64,000 nucleotides of DNA from Gemmatimonadota bacterium (GCA_022823145.1 JAJDXS010000080.1:1-64000); one strand, 5' to 3'. Counted from the first letter of the stretch, positions 39,219-48,184 are shown. Translations and numbers: made by a program. The notes: generated by a model not told the origin, from the sequence alone.

Positions 39219-41249
39219 ATGGCTGTTGCTACAGAGGAAGGGCTCCAGACCCTGCAGTTGAGCCTGCCCGAAGAACTCATCCTGATGCTCCTCAACGAGG
39301 AGAACGGCTACTTCCACCAAGTGCCCGGCTGGCGATTGAACTGCGCCGTCGTCGGCGCGGTGCTCGCGGAACTCTCCCTGCTTTCGCGCATCGATACGGA
39401 CCTGGAGTCGTTGTTCCTGGTCGACGCGTCGAAGACCGGGGATCCTGCCCTGGATCCCATTCTGGAGGAAATCGCGAGCGAATCGGTCCAACGAAACGCG
39501 CAGTACTGGATCGAACGGCTGGCCCACCGTGCCGAATCCATCATCGACCTGACCCTGGACCGCCTGGTCGAACTGAAGATCCTGGAATACCACGACGGTG
39601 ATTTCTGGACGGTGGCTCGTACCGTGCGGCATTCGGAGATGTACGGCGATCCCGAGGCGGATACGGCCGGGCAATTCATCAAGACGCGGATCGGCAAGGC
39701 GATCTTCACCGACGCGATTCCGGACCCGAGAGACGTGATCGTCATTTGTCTCGTCAATACCTGCGATGTCTTCAGGTTCATGTTCCAGCTCGATGAGGAA
39801 GCCGAGGAGCGCATCGAGTTCATCAGCAAGATGGACCTGATCGGCCGCTCCATTGCCGCTGCGGTTCTCCACAATGTCGCGGGACCGCTGCTTCGGCGTT
39901 CCCGTTTGACGAAGCACATTCCGCGTGTTCCACTGCGCAAGCTGCTGTCCAATCCCAATGCGCGCATCGGCAATCTTCCCGCCGTTTTTGCAGATCTGGC
40001 CAAGCAGTACGGCCCGGTGTACCAGATCCGTCCGCCGTTCAAGAAGCCCATGGTCTTCCTTGCCGGAACCCAGATAAACCGCTGGACGAATCGGCACGGG
40101 CGGATGCACCTGAGAGCCAGGGACTACTTTGCCGACTTCGAGAAGGTCTATGGCGCGTCCGGCGTCCTGCCCTCTCTGGATGGCGCGGATCATTTCCGGC
40201 TTCGCAAGGCTCTGGCACCGGCGTACTCGCGCCGGAGACTGGCGGATCAGGTGGACGATCTTCTCCGCCATACCCGGAAACACCTGGCGGCATGGCGGGT
40301 CGGTGACACCTACTCCGCGACGAAGATGTGTCGGCGCATGATCAACGCGCAGATTTCGCCAATGTACGTCAGCGTGGATTCGCAGGACATCTTCGACGAC
40401 CTGTCGATATACAAGGAACGGGCGCTCAACGTTCACATCACCAAGGCCCTGCCCAGGTTCATGCTGAAGACTCCGGGCATGAAGCGGCGGGCCAGGGCCG
40501 TGGACACGCTGCTAGGGCGTATCCAGAGTGTTCATACGCCCGCGCAGCGAGCCGGGTGCCCGCGGAACCTCGCGGATGATCTGCTGAGCCTCAACGCGAG
40601 CGATCCGCAGTTCGTTCCGGAGTCGAACCTGCGTTTCGCGCTGTCCGCGGCGCTTATTGCCAGCGTGTACCTGGGCGACGCGTTCAGCTTTGCGGTCTAC
40701 GCGATGGCGTCAAGGCCCGCCGACTACGCCAGGATCCGGCACGAAGCCGCCGCGCTGTTCGGAAACGGCGATCCCGATGGCGACGACTTTACGCCATCCG
40801 CGTTGGACTTCACCCACCGCTTCCTCATGGAGTGTCTGCGGATGTACCCGATCGTGCCGATGTCCATGCGCACCGTCATGAATGGCTGCGTGGTCGAAGG
40901 TTACGAACTGCCGGTGGGCAAGACAATCCTGATCGCGCAGACCGCCACCCATTTCATGGACGACGTCTTCCCCAACCCGTACACATTCGATACGGACCGC
41001 TATCGGGCTCCGCGTCATGAGCACAGGGGTCCCGGGTACGCGCCGTACGGCCTGGGCACGCACAGGTGTCTCGGCTTCCGCTGGATGGAACTGCAGCTGG
41101 CCATCAACATGCTCATGGTCGCGCACTACTTCACGGTCGAGGTGTTCCCGGAGGATTTCAAGTTCCGGTTCAATCCCTTCCCGTCGATGAAGCCGAGCAA
41201 GAAGCTGAAGTTCCGGATCGCGGAGCAGGTACGAGAGCTGCCGGCCTAA
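39219..41249 (+). CDS. GPP34 (GOLPH3-like)-cytochrome P450 fusion protein
   Basis: Two-domain protein of 676 residues. Residues about 10-220 match the GPP34/GOLPH3 fold: LSLPEELILMLLNEENGYF, VVGAVLAELSLLSRI, GDPALDPILEEI and QYWIERLA. In eukaryotes this is a PI4P-binding Golgi membrane adaptor. Residues about 235-670 are a P450. ExxR is ECLR (E538/R541), and the heme loop is PYGLGTHRCLG with Cys617 and Tyr for the usual Phe. The I-helix (ASVYLGDAFSF) lacks the normal (A/G)GxDT. AGGAGGTGA upstream fixes ATG 39219. The P450 substrate is unknown; the Rieske and methyltransferase neighbours suggest a sterol-like lipid. Confidence 0.87.
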   Translation: MAVATEEGLQTLQLSLPEELILMLLNEENGYFHQVPGWRLNCAVVGAVLAELSLLSRIDTDLESLFLVDASKTGDPALDPILEEIASESVQRNAQYWIERLAHRAESIIDLTLDRLVELKILEYHDGDFWTVARTVRHSEMYGDPEADTAGQFIKTRIGKAIFTDAIPDPRDVIVICLVNTCDVFRFMFQLDEEAEERIEFISKMDLIGRSIAAAVLHNVAGPLLRRSRLTKHIPRVPLRKLLSNPNARIGNLPAVFADLAKQYGPVYQIRPPFKKPMVFLAGTQINRWTNRHGRMHLRARDYFADFEKVYGASGVLPSLDGADHFRLRKALAPAYSRRRLADQVDDLLRHTRKHLAAWRVGDTYSATKMCRRMINAQISPMYVSVDSQDIFDDLSIYKERALNVHITKALPRFMLKTPGMKRRARAVDTLLGRIQSVHTPAQRAGCPRNLADDLLSLNASDPQFVPESNLRFALSAALIASVYLGDAFSFAVYAMASRPADYARIRHEAAALFGNGDPDGDDFTPSALDFTHRFLMECLRMYPIVPMSMRTVMNGCVVEGYELPVGKTILIAQTATHFMDDVFPNPYTFDTDRYRAPRHEHRGPGYAPYGLGTHRCLGFRWMELQLAINMLMVAHYFTVEVFPEDFKFRFNPFPSMKPSKKLKFRIAEQVRELPA

Positions 41250-41255
41250 CCCGCA

Positions 41256-44200
41256 ATGAGTGGGAATTCGAGCAACCACGGAGAACCTGGCGGCCCCATT
41301 GCCTACATGGCGAGCAACGGCGTTGCCGCCAATCTGCTGATGTTCGGGATCATCGCAGCGGGTCTGGTATCGCTGACCGGTCTCGAGCAGGAGGGATGGC
41401 CCGAGGTACCCTTCAACCAGTTCGAGATCTCCGTGCCCTTCCCCGGAGCAACTCCCGAGGAGGTGGAGGAGGCCATCGTCGTCAAGATCGAGGACGAGGT
41501 CAGGGGACTCGCCGACGTGAAGGCGGTCAGGTCAATAGCCGCGCCGGGGATGGCGTCCGTCAGGGTTGAAGTCAACTCCGGCACGGACATGGGCGCCAAG
41601 AAGGACGAGATCGAGTCTGCGGTCGGGCGTATTCAGACGTTTCCGGGCGGAGCCGAGCAGCCCCAGATACGCGAGATGACCAACGCCCAGAGCGTGATTC
41701 GCCTGATCGTCCACGGCGACGTTCCCGAGCGCTCGCTCAAGGAACTCGCGTACCGGATCGAAGACGACCTCGCTGCGCTTCCCTCCGTCTCCCAGGTCGC
41801 GACGAGCGGCGTGCGCAACTACGAGATTTCGATCGAGGTGCCGCAGCAACGTCTCAGGGCTCTCGGACTGACCCTCATCGATATCGCGAACACGATTCGC
41901 CGTAACTCGCTGGATCTGTCGGCGGGGAGTATCGATACCCGGGAGTCCCAGGTGCGGGTGCGCACGCTTGGCCAGAGCTACGACCAACAGGATTTCGAGG
42001 AAATCGTTCTCCTCAGCCGGGACGACGGCACGGTCGTGCGCCTGGGCGATATTGCCGAAGTGCGTGACGGGTTCCAGGACACGGACCTGATCGTGCGGCA
42101 TCAGGGCCAGCCCGCAGTCTTCGTCGAGGTATCCCGGGCGAAGGGCGAAAGGGTCATGAGCGTGGCGCGTGCCGTCAAGGAGCACGTGGCCAATGAAGTG
42201 ATCCCTTCACTCCCCAACGGCGTGGGCGTAACCATCTGGAACGACGACTCCACGGCGTTCACGGAGCGTGCCGCCCTCCTCCTCAAGAACGGGGCTCTGG
42301 GGCTGCTCCTGGTGTTGATTGCGCTGGGCCTCTTTCTGGAAGTCCGCCTGGCCTTCTGGGTAGCCGTCGGCCTTGGCGTTGCGGGGATCGGTGCCCTGTC
42401 CGCCATGATGGTGTTCGACATCGCGATCCACGCTGTCTCGCTCTTCTCCTTCGTGCTCGCCATCGGAATCATCGTGGACGATGCGATCGTCGTCGCCGAA
42501 CATATCCACCTGGAACGAATGCGAGGCACGTCAGGCCTTGTCGCCGCCATCCGCGGTGCGCGGCGGATCAAGGTGCCGCTGATCTTTGCGGTGCTCACCA
42601 CCATCGTTGCGTTCGTCCCCCTGCTCTTCATTCCCGCGGGGTTCGGAGAAGTCTGGAAGGCGCTGCCCATCATCGTCATCGCCATGCTGGTGATCTCGCT
42701 GATCGAGTCGCTGCTGGTGCTGCCCAACCACCTGTCGCACCATCTGCACGGCCCCGATTGGGCGCCCCGCACGGGCGCCGAGCGGTTCATCGCCCGTATC
42801 CAGGGTCGGGTCGACTCCCTGCTGAACAGTTTCATCCAGGGTCCCCTGGATCACGGGATGCGGTTCGCGACCGATCGACCCGGCGTAACGCTTTCCGCAG
42901 CCGTCGCCGTCTTCGTATTGACCATTTCCCTGCTGCCGGCGGGCATCGTACCAACCACCTTTGCGACCGAGGTCGAGGGGGACTTCGTCACCGCCACCCT
43001 TCAGATGCCGGACGGGACCACCGCGCGGCAGACGGACGCTGTGGCACGGGAACTGGAGGCGGCCGGTCACCGGGTCATCCAACGTCTCTCCGAGGGCCGG
43101 CCCGCGGATGCGTCTCCGCTTCTATCCGGCGTTACGGTGGTCGTCGGCCAGCGCTCGCGGATCGAGACCGGAGGCCTCAATCCCTCGCCCACCCTGAACC
43201 CCGAAGCCAATATCGCCACCATCGAGTTCAAGCTCCTGCCGGCGCAGCAGCGACGCATCACTTCGGGAGAAGTCATGCAGGCCTGGCGTGAGGAAGTGGG
43301 TGTCCTGCCCCAGGTGCGCGCGATCACCTTCATGAGCGAGATCTACACGCTGGGCAACCCGTTGGAAGCCGTGCTGTCCCATCCGGATCCGGAGCGCCTG
43401 GTGACGATCGCATCGTCCGTGGTCGATGAACTCCGTCGAGTGACAGGTGTCTTCGACATTCGCTCGGATCATACGCCCGGCGTCCCGGAGGTTCAGCTGG
43501 GACTGTTGCCTGAAGCACGAACCCTCGGTCTGTCTCTCGATGCGCTGGCCCAGCAGACGAGAGCCGTCTTCTTTGGGGCGGAGGCCCTGCGGGTGCAGCG
43601 AGGACGCGACGAAGTCCGGGTCTACGTCCGGCTGCCCGAGGAGCAGCGTAACTCGATCGCCGACATCGAGAGCTACCTGCTCCGTACGGAAAATGGTGCC
43701 GAGGTACCGGTTAGCCGTGTGGCTTCACTTAGTCCGGGCATGTCGCCGCCGTCCGTCCGTCGCCAGGACGGCCAGCGCGTCGTCACGGTCACCGCCGATG
43801 TGGACCCCAATGTGATTTCCGCCGGGGAAGCCAATGGCATCCTGGAAAACACCATACTCGCAGGACTGGTCGATGCGAACCCCGGTCTGACCTATACCTT
43901 TGGCGGCGAACAGCAACAGCAACTTGACTCTCTGGGCGCGCTCTACCGCGGTTTCGCAATAGCGTTACTGATTATCTTCGCGCTGCTGGCCATTCCGCTG
44001 CGTTCCTATACCAAGCCGTTCATCATCATGGCCATCATCCCGTTCGGGTTCGTCGGCGTGATCCTGGGCCACTGGGTCCTGGGAGTGGCGCTGAGCGCGG
44101 AGTCCTTTGTCGGGATATTCGGCCTTGCGGGCGTGGTGGTGAACGATTCCCTGGTCATGATGGACTTCATCGATCAGGAAATCGAGGAGGGTCTTCCGGC

Positions 44201-44435
44201 GCGCGAGGCGATCATCGAGGGGGCCAAGGGCCGTTTTCGTCCGATCATGCTTACTTCGCTAACCACCTTCCTCGGCTTCACACCTCTGATTCTTGAAGAC
44301 GCCATTCAGGCCCAGTTCTTCGTCCCCTTCTCCGCCTCGATCGGGTGCGGGATCCTCTTCACCACGGCCATGCTGATGTTCCTCGTGCCCGCGCTGTCCT
44401 CGCTGCGCCTGCACGTGACCACCCGGGCCGGCTAG
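41256..44435 (+). CDS. RND-superfamily efflux transporter permease (AcrB-like architecture)
   Basis: Inner-membrane proton-driven transporter of 1,059 residues with the RND layout. It has TM1 (AANLLMFGIIAAGLVSL), a large periplasmic loop, a TM2-TM6 block, a second loop and a TM8-TM12 block. The paired TM4 aspartates are present in GIIVDDAIVVAEH. In TM10 the usual Lys before Asn is Val (AGVVVNDSLVMMDF), so the proton relay differs from AcrB. No adaptor or outer-membrane channel gene is adjacent. It starts 6 bp after the GPP34-P450 stop, so it probably moves that operon's lipid product or substrate. It overlaps the convergent methyltransferase by 4 bp. Confidence 0.9.
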   Translation: MSGNSSNHGEPGGPIAYMASNGVAANLLMFGIIAAGLVSLTGLEQEGWPEVPFNQFEISVPFPGATPEEVEEAIVVKIEDEVRGLADVKAVRSIAAPGMASVRVEVNSGTDMGAKKDEIESAVGRIQTFPGGAEQPQIREMTNAQSVIRLIVHGDVPERSLKELAYRIEDDLAALPSVSQVATSGVRNYEISIEVPQQRLRALGLTLIDIANTIRRNSLDLSAGSIDTRESQVRVRTLGQSYDQQDFEEIVLLSRDDGTVVRLGDIAEVRDGFQDTDLIVRHQGQPAVFVEVSRAKGERVMSVARAVKEHVANEVIPSLPNGVGVTIWNDDSTAFTERAALLLKNGALGLLLVLIALGLFLEVRLAFWVAVGLGVAGIGALSAMMVFDIAIHAVSLFSFVLAIGIIVDDAIVVAEHIHLERMRGTSGLVAAIRGARRIKVPLIFAVLTTIVAFVPLLFIPAGFGEVWKALPIIVIAMLVISLIESLLVLPNHLSHHLHGPDWAPRTGAERFIARIQGRVDSLLNSFIQGPLDHGMRFATDRPGVTLSAAVAVFVLTISLLPAGIVPTTFATEVEGDFVTATLQMPDGTTARQTDAVARELEAAGHRVIQRLSEGRPADASPLLSGVTVVVGQRSRIETGGLNPSPTLNPEANIATIEFKLLPAQQRRITSGEVMQAWREEVGVLPQVRAITFMSEIYTLGNPLEAVLSHPDPERLVTIASSVVDELRRVTGVFDIRSDHTPGVPEVQLGLLPEARTLGLSLDALAQQTRAVFFGAEALRVQRGRDEVRVYVRLPEEQRNSIADIESYLLRTENGAEVPVSRVASLSPGMSPPSVRRQDGQRVVTVTADVDPNVISAGEANGILENTILAGLVDANPGLTYTFGGEQQQQLDSLGALYRGFAIALLIIFALLAIPLRSYTKPFIIMAIIPFGFVGVILGHWVLGVALSAESFVGIFGLAGVVVNDSLVMMDFIDQEIEEGLPAREAIIEGAKGRFRPIMLTSLTTFLGFTPLILEDAIQAQFFVPFSASIGCGILFTTAMLMFLVPALSSLRLHVTTRAG

Positions 44436-45496
44436 CCGTTGAGGGGCTTGCGCGCCAGGAAACAGTACAGCGGCGAGAAGATCCCGGTTCTCCCGCCAGC
44501 GACATAGGCGTCCGCAGTCCGATCCATGAGTCTGGCAACCTCCGCCGATCCCTCGGGGAACACCCGCAGAAGCTCGGCCAGCCTGGTTCCCCAGGAAAAA
44601 ACCTTGCGACCCACGGGAGTCCGGAAGAGAGCCTTGCCGAGCCACCCGTGCCGGGCTTCCAGGGGCCGATACCACGGCGTGGCCGGACCGGTCTCATCGA
44701 CAGCGATGTCCGTCGCCTCCAATACCTCGAATCCAGCGGTTTCGAGGGCCTGGTCTACCTCCCCGAACGTTGCAATATCCGCAAGCGCGATGCCGTGCAT
44801 CAGTTCCCGCTTGATGGTCCGGTGGCCATCGTCGTCGGGATCGTACATGTCCGTCATGCACATTTCCTGGCCCCAGAAAAGGGCTCCGGGCTTGAGGATA
44901 CGGTAGATCTCGGCAAACGCGCGCGCCTTGTCGGGAGCATGGCAGGTCGATTCGATCGCGTAGCTCCGGTCGAAGGTCGCATCCGCGATGCAGCTCATAT
45001 TCATGAAGCTGCAAGCGATGCAGTCGATCATGTGATCGAGCCCCGCCTCTGCATTCAGCGACCTGGCCCTGCTCAGCTGGACTTCGTTGCTGTTGATTCC
45101 CGACACCCGGACACCGGCCTCGCGGGCGACGCGGCGCATTGGACCCCCGACGCCGCAACCGATGTCGGCCACCGTCATGCCTTCACGCAGTTCCAGCTTG
45201 GCGATCATCTGCCGTTGGTGCCGAATCTTTGAGTCCTTCAGACTCTCGTCGGGCGACAGCGGCGCGAAGTGCAGCGATTCTCCCCAGTGGTAGACCATCA
45301 ATTCGCTACAAAGGTCGTAGTACTCCGTTACGGTCCGGGTGTGGTCGTAGTCGGCTGTGCGGCCATCCGCGGCGAACGCTCTGCCCGTCCATCCTTCGAA
45401 ATCACGCACGCGACGGCTGACGTTGGTTTTGCCGAACGCGGCCTTCAGTCCGTCGGATAGTCTACGCAATTGCTTCGCTTTCTCATGTACGTGCAA
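44432..45496 (-). CDS. Sterol C-24 methyltransferase-like SAM methyltransferase
   Basis: A 354-residue class I methyltransferase with clear resemblance to ERG6/SMT. The SAM motif I is VADIGCGVGGPMRRVA (about residue 108). The aromatic substrate region YHWGESLHFAPL corresponds to YEYGWxxSFHF of sterol methyltransferases. YAIESTCHAPDKARAFAEIYRILKPG is almost the SMT text, and CMTDMYDPDDDGHRTIK matches the MTDxYD region. Such enzymes add a methyl to the side chain of sterols. Plain gamma-tocopherol- or cycloartenol-like alternatives are less likely. It faces the Rieske/P450/RND operon and is 31 bp downstream of a glycosidase gene. Confidence 0.85.
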   Translation of the reverse strand: MHVHEKAKQLRRLSDGLKAAFGKTNVSRRVRDFEGWTGRAFAADGRTADYDHTRTVTEYYDLCSELMVYHWGESLHFAPLSPDESLKDSKIRHQRQMIAKLELREGMTVADIGCGVGGPMRRVAREAGVRVSGINSNEVQLSRARSLNAEAGLDHMIDCIACSFMNMSCIADATFDRSYAIESTCHAPDKARAFAEIYRILKPGALFWGQEMCMTDMYDPDDDGHRTIKRELMHGIALADIATFGEVDQALETAGFEVLEATDIAVDETGPATPWYRPLEARHGWLGKALFRTPVGRKVFSWGTRLAELLRVFPEGSAEVARLMDRTADAYVAGGRTGIFSPLYCFLARKPLNG

Positions 45497-45527
45497 ATGG
45501 CCATTGATCGAAGCGGACTCCGCCCGG

Positions 45528-48137
45528 TCATGGATCTCTCGGAGCGAGCCCTAATACCGTAGTCACGCGGCCCGCCCGGCCGCCAAGGCTGACGCGGATG
45601 GTGCCGTCCGAGCGGCTCGACACGGTGGCGACGGCATTGTCCGTGGCGGCATTGACCGGCGTGCCGAAGAGCAGAACATCGTAGTCACGACCCGCCGTGC
45701 CTTCCACCGTCAGCAGCCACCCGCCGCCGTCGGCGACCAGGTCGATGATCCGGAGGCCCGTGCTGCGCTGCCCCGGCTGCAGGTCGATACGGGGCGGCGC
45801 CACTGCGAGGCCGCCCTGCCAGGTGGCCGTGAACCCCCCGTCCGCGGACTCGGTCACCGTCTCGTTCGTTGCGCCCACAGGCACGTCCGGCACGAAATCG
45901 ATTTCCACCGGCGGGCCCTCGGTACGGACGACCACGCGCTGCTCCCCGCCGGTGCCGGTCCAGCGCCGGGTGATGTCCACTTCGACCGTCGTTTCACCCA
46001 CTCGCAACCCGCGCACCTTCGCCCCGTCCCAGTCCGCCGGCAGCTGCGGAGCCAGCCGGACCCGGCCGTTCGGCGCGTCCGGCTCCCATCCGAAGACACC
46101 GCGGAGCAACGGCGTCACCAGCATCGAGGTCGCGAAGAACTGGTGCGGGACCGTCTGGTCGAGGGGCTGGTAGAAGCTCCCCGAAAAGAGCTCGCCGTGG
46201 CGGCCGAGACTCCAGTCGAAGGTCATCTGCTTGACCGCGTCCATCAGGTGGAATCCCGCCCACGGCCGCCGGTAGCGGTACTGCGCCCACGACGCGAAGC
46301 CGGTCACGAAGGGCCACACGGTGCCCATGTTGTATTGGAGGGGGTCGTAGAGATCGCTCTCGGTCGAGAGCATGTGCGCGCCCCAGTCCGACGACACGCG
46401 GTCGCCGGCGATCAGCGCCAGCGTCGACCTGGCCCGCTCGTCGTCCAGCAGACCGAAGGCGGCCGCCGGGGCCGGCCACACGGTCAGGTTGTCGTTGGTG
46501 CCGCCGCCGGCAAGGATCCCGAACGCATGGTGGCCCACGTCGGGGCGCCAGTACGCGTCGTTCAGCGTCGCGCGCGCGATGGGCGCGATCCGCTCGGCCT
46601 GTGCCGCCAGATTCCCGTCGCCCAGATGCTCTGCCATCACCAAAGTGCCCTCCAGCGCGGCCACCCACACGCCCGCCAGGTAGATGTCCTGGTGCAGCGC
46701 TTCGCCCAGACCGCCGACCTCGACCGCGCCCAGTCCGCCCACCGTGTTCTCGATGATCCCGTCGCCGTCGGTCTCCGCGCTCAGGCACCACGCCCACGCG
46801 CGCGCGTACGCCGGCCACAGCTCGCGCAGCAGATCGTCGTCGCCGCTGGCGAGCCAGTACTGGTAGAGGGCGAACATCCAGTGAGGCGTCGTGTCGGCGT
46901 GGTAGTAGGCGTAGGGGTAGGTGTCGAACCAGTCGATGTGGGCCGCGGCCTGCGAGATCTCGTGGGTGATCTTGCCGTCGCCGCGCTGGTACTTCGCCAG
47001 GAATGCGAGCTCCTCGGCCACCAGCTCCCACTGCCCCAGCGCGTCCATCGCGTAGGTGTTCATCATCGCGTCGCCGCCGAAGAACCAGCCGAAGCCCGGG
47101 CGGCCGCCGTCGCCCGACAAGCCCCAGCCGGCGACGAAGCCGCATCCCAGGTCCGGGTTGCAGACGCGTTGCTCCTCCAGGTTGATCTTGGCCCATTCGA
47201 GCGCCAGGTCGAGCGACGGATCGGGCGTCTCGACCGAGGCGGTATTCGCCAGCACCGAATCGGCCCAGGCGCGAGTGTCCCGATAGAGCATCGCGGCGCC
47301 CGAAATCAACCGTCCGTAGCGGGCAAACACGGTATCGCGCGGAACCGTCCCCGCCGCCACGGCGATCGGAATGAACTCCGCCCGCGCCCGCTCCGGATCC
47401 ACCGGGATGACCATCGTGCGCGGCGCCTGGCCGAGCTGATGCGCCGGATGTTCGACCGAGTTGGTCGCCCACGGCGAGCCCACCACGGCGTTTCGCGTTT
47501 GCAGGCTCTCCGAGAGTACGAAGACGCGCCGGTCCCCGTCCCAGTACGCGTACTGCCCGCCGAGTGACCCCGGCCACATGTAGTTGAGCACCGGGTGGAA
47601 CTCGGCGACGATCTCCATCGGCTCCGGGCTGTCGACCTCGAGCAGCACGAGGAGGCCGGTCGCGGCGGTGTCCCTGGGCGCCAGGATGTGTTGCCGCACC
47701 TGAAACGCCGCGTGGCTGTACGTGATCGTCGTCATCTCGGGCCGGACGCGCACCGTGCGCGCCACCTGCCCGCCGGGAATCGGGGCGCCGTAGCCGGATG
47801 TCGAAAAGGCGAGGCGGAAGCCGCTGCCCACCTTGAGCGGATGCACCCACAGCTCGGCCTCGCCTGTCTCCAGCCCGAGCCACGCCGAGCGGGGTCCGGT
47901 GACGCCCAGGTACTCGCCCGGTCGTACGGGGCCGGTCAGCTCGATGGGCGATGGCGCGATCGCGAAGCGCGGGACCGACAGCGCGGCGAGGTCGCCGGGC
48001 AAGGGGTCGGGGAGGCGCTGGGCCGCGGTGGGGTTGGGGAGGGGGGTGAGGAGGGCGACGATGGCGGCCGCGGCGAGGACCCGGGCCAGCGCCCGGGAGG
48101 GGCGGGCGGCGGGGCGGGGGGAGGGTGGAGATCTCAT
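45528..48137 (-). CDS. Secreted six-hairpin glycosidase (amylo-alpha-1,6-glucosidase/GDE-C-like)
   Basis: An 869-residue exported enzyme. From the ATG at 48137 it begins MRSPPSPRPAARPSRALARVL, then AAAAIVALLTPLPNPTAAQ as signal peptide. The track extends the frame upstream to 48278. After an N-terminal beta domain come barrel motifs. FGWFFGGDAMMNTYAMDALG is akin to the GDE WFxxRDT site. GKITHEISQAAAHIDWFDTYPYAYYHADTTP and LYDPLQYNMGTVWPFVTGFASWAQYR follow. The C-terminal about 150 residues form beta-sandwich sequence. Substrate is not determinable. Confidence 0.82.
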   Translation of the reverse strand: MRSPPSPRPAARPSRALARVLAAAAIVALLTPLPNPTAAQRLPDPLPGDLAALSVPRFAIAPSPIELTGPVRPGEYLGVTGPRSAWLGLETGEAELWVHPLKVGSGFRLAFSTSGYGAPIPGGQVARTVRVRPEMTTITYSHAAFQVRQHILAPRDTAATGLLVLLEVDSPEPMEIVAEFHPVLNYMWPGSLGGQYAYWDGDRRVFVLSESLQTRNAVVGSPWATNSVEHPAHQLGQAPRTMVIPVDPERARAEFIPIAVAAGTVPRDTVFARYGRLISGAAMLYRDTRAWADSVLANTASVETPDPSLDLALEWAKINLEEQRVCNPDLGCGFVAGWGLSGDGGRPGFGWFFGGDAMMNTYAMDALGQWELVAEELAFLAKYQRGDGKITHEISQAAAHIDWFDTYPYAYYHADTTPHWMFALYQYWLASGDDDLLRELWPAYARAWAWCLSAETDGDGIIENTVGGLGAVEVGGLGEALHQDIYLAGVWVAALEGTLVMAEHLGDGNLAAQAERIAPIARATLNDAYWRPDVGHHAFGILAGGGTNDNLTVWPAPAAAFGLLDDERARSTLALIAGDRVSSDWGAHMLSTESDLYDPLQYNMGTVWPFVTGFASWAQYRYRRPWAGFHLMDAVKQMTFDWSLGRHGELFSGSFYQPLDQTVPHQFFATSMLVTPLLRGVFGWEPDAPNGRVRLAPQLPADWDGAKVRGLRVGETTVEVDITRRWTGTGGEQRVVVRTEGPPVEIDFVPDVPVGATNETVTESADGGFTATWQGGLAVAPPRIDLQPGQRSTGLRIIDLVADGGGWLLTVEGTAGRDYDVLLFGTPVNAATDNAVATVSSRSDGTIRVSLGGRAGRVTTVLGLAPRDP

Positions 48138-48164
48138 CCGGTGGTGGCCTCGGGCCCGTGGGGG

Positions 48165-48184
48165 GTGACAATTCGCTGTGACAA
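48165..48184 (-). repeat. Direct repeat TTGTCAC x2 upstream of the glycosidase gene
   Basis: Read on the minus strand, two TTGTCAC heptamers are spaced 6 bases apart (13-bp period), 28 bases before the glycosidase ATG. The helical phasing is not exact. They may be a protein-binding site or part of a promoter. Nothing else obvious occupies the 165-bp gap between the propeller gene and this one. Confidence 0.35.

Noticed and set aside
39219-41249. Calling the P450 a CYP51 sterol 14-demethylase
   Set aside because: The heme loop and ExxR show a P450, but I could not see CYP51-specific I-helix or B'-region motifs. Sterol involvement rests on neighbours only.
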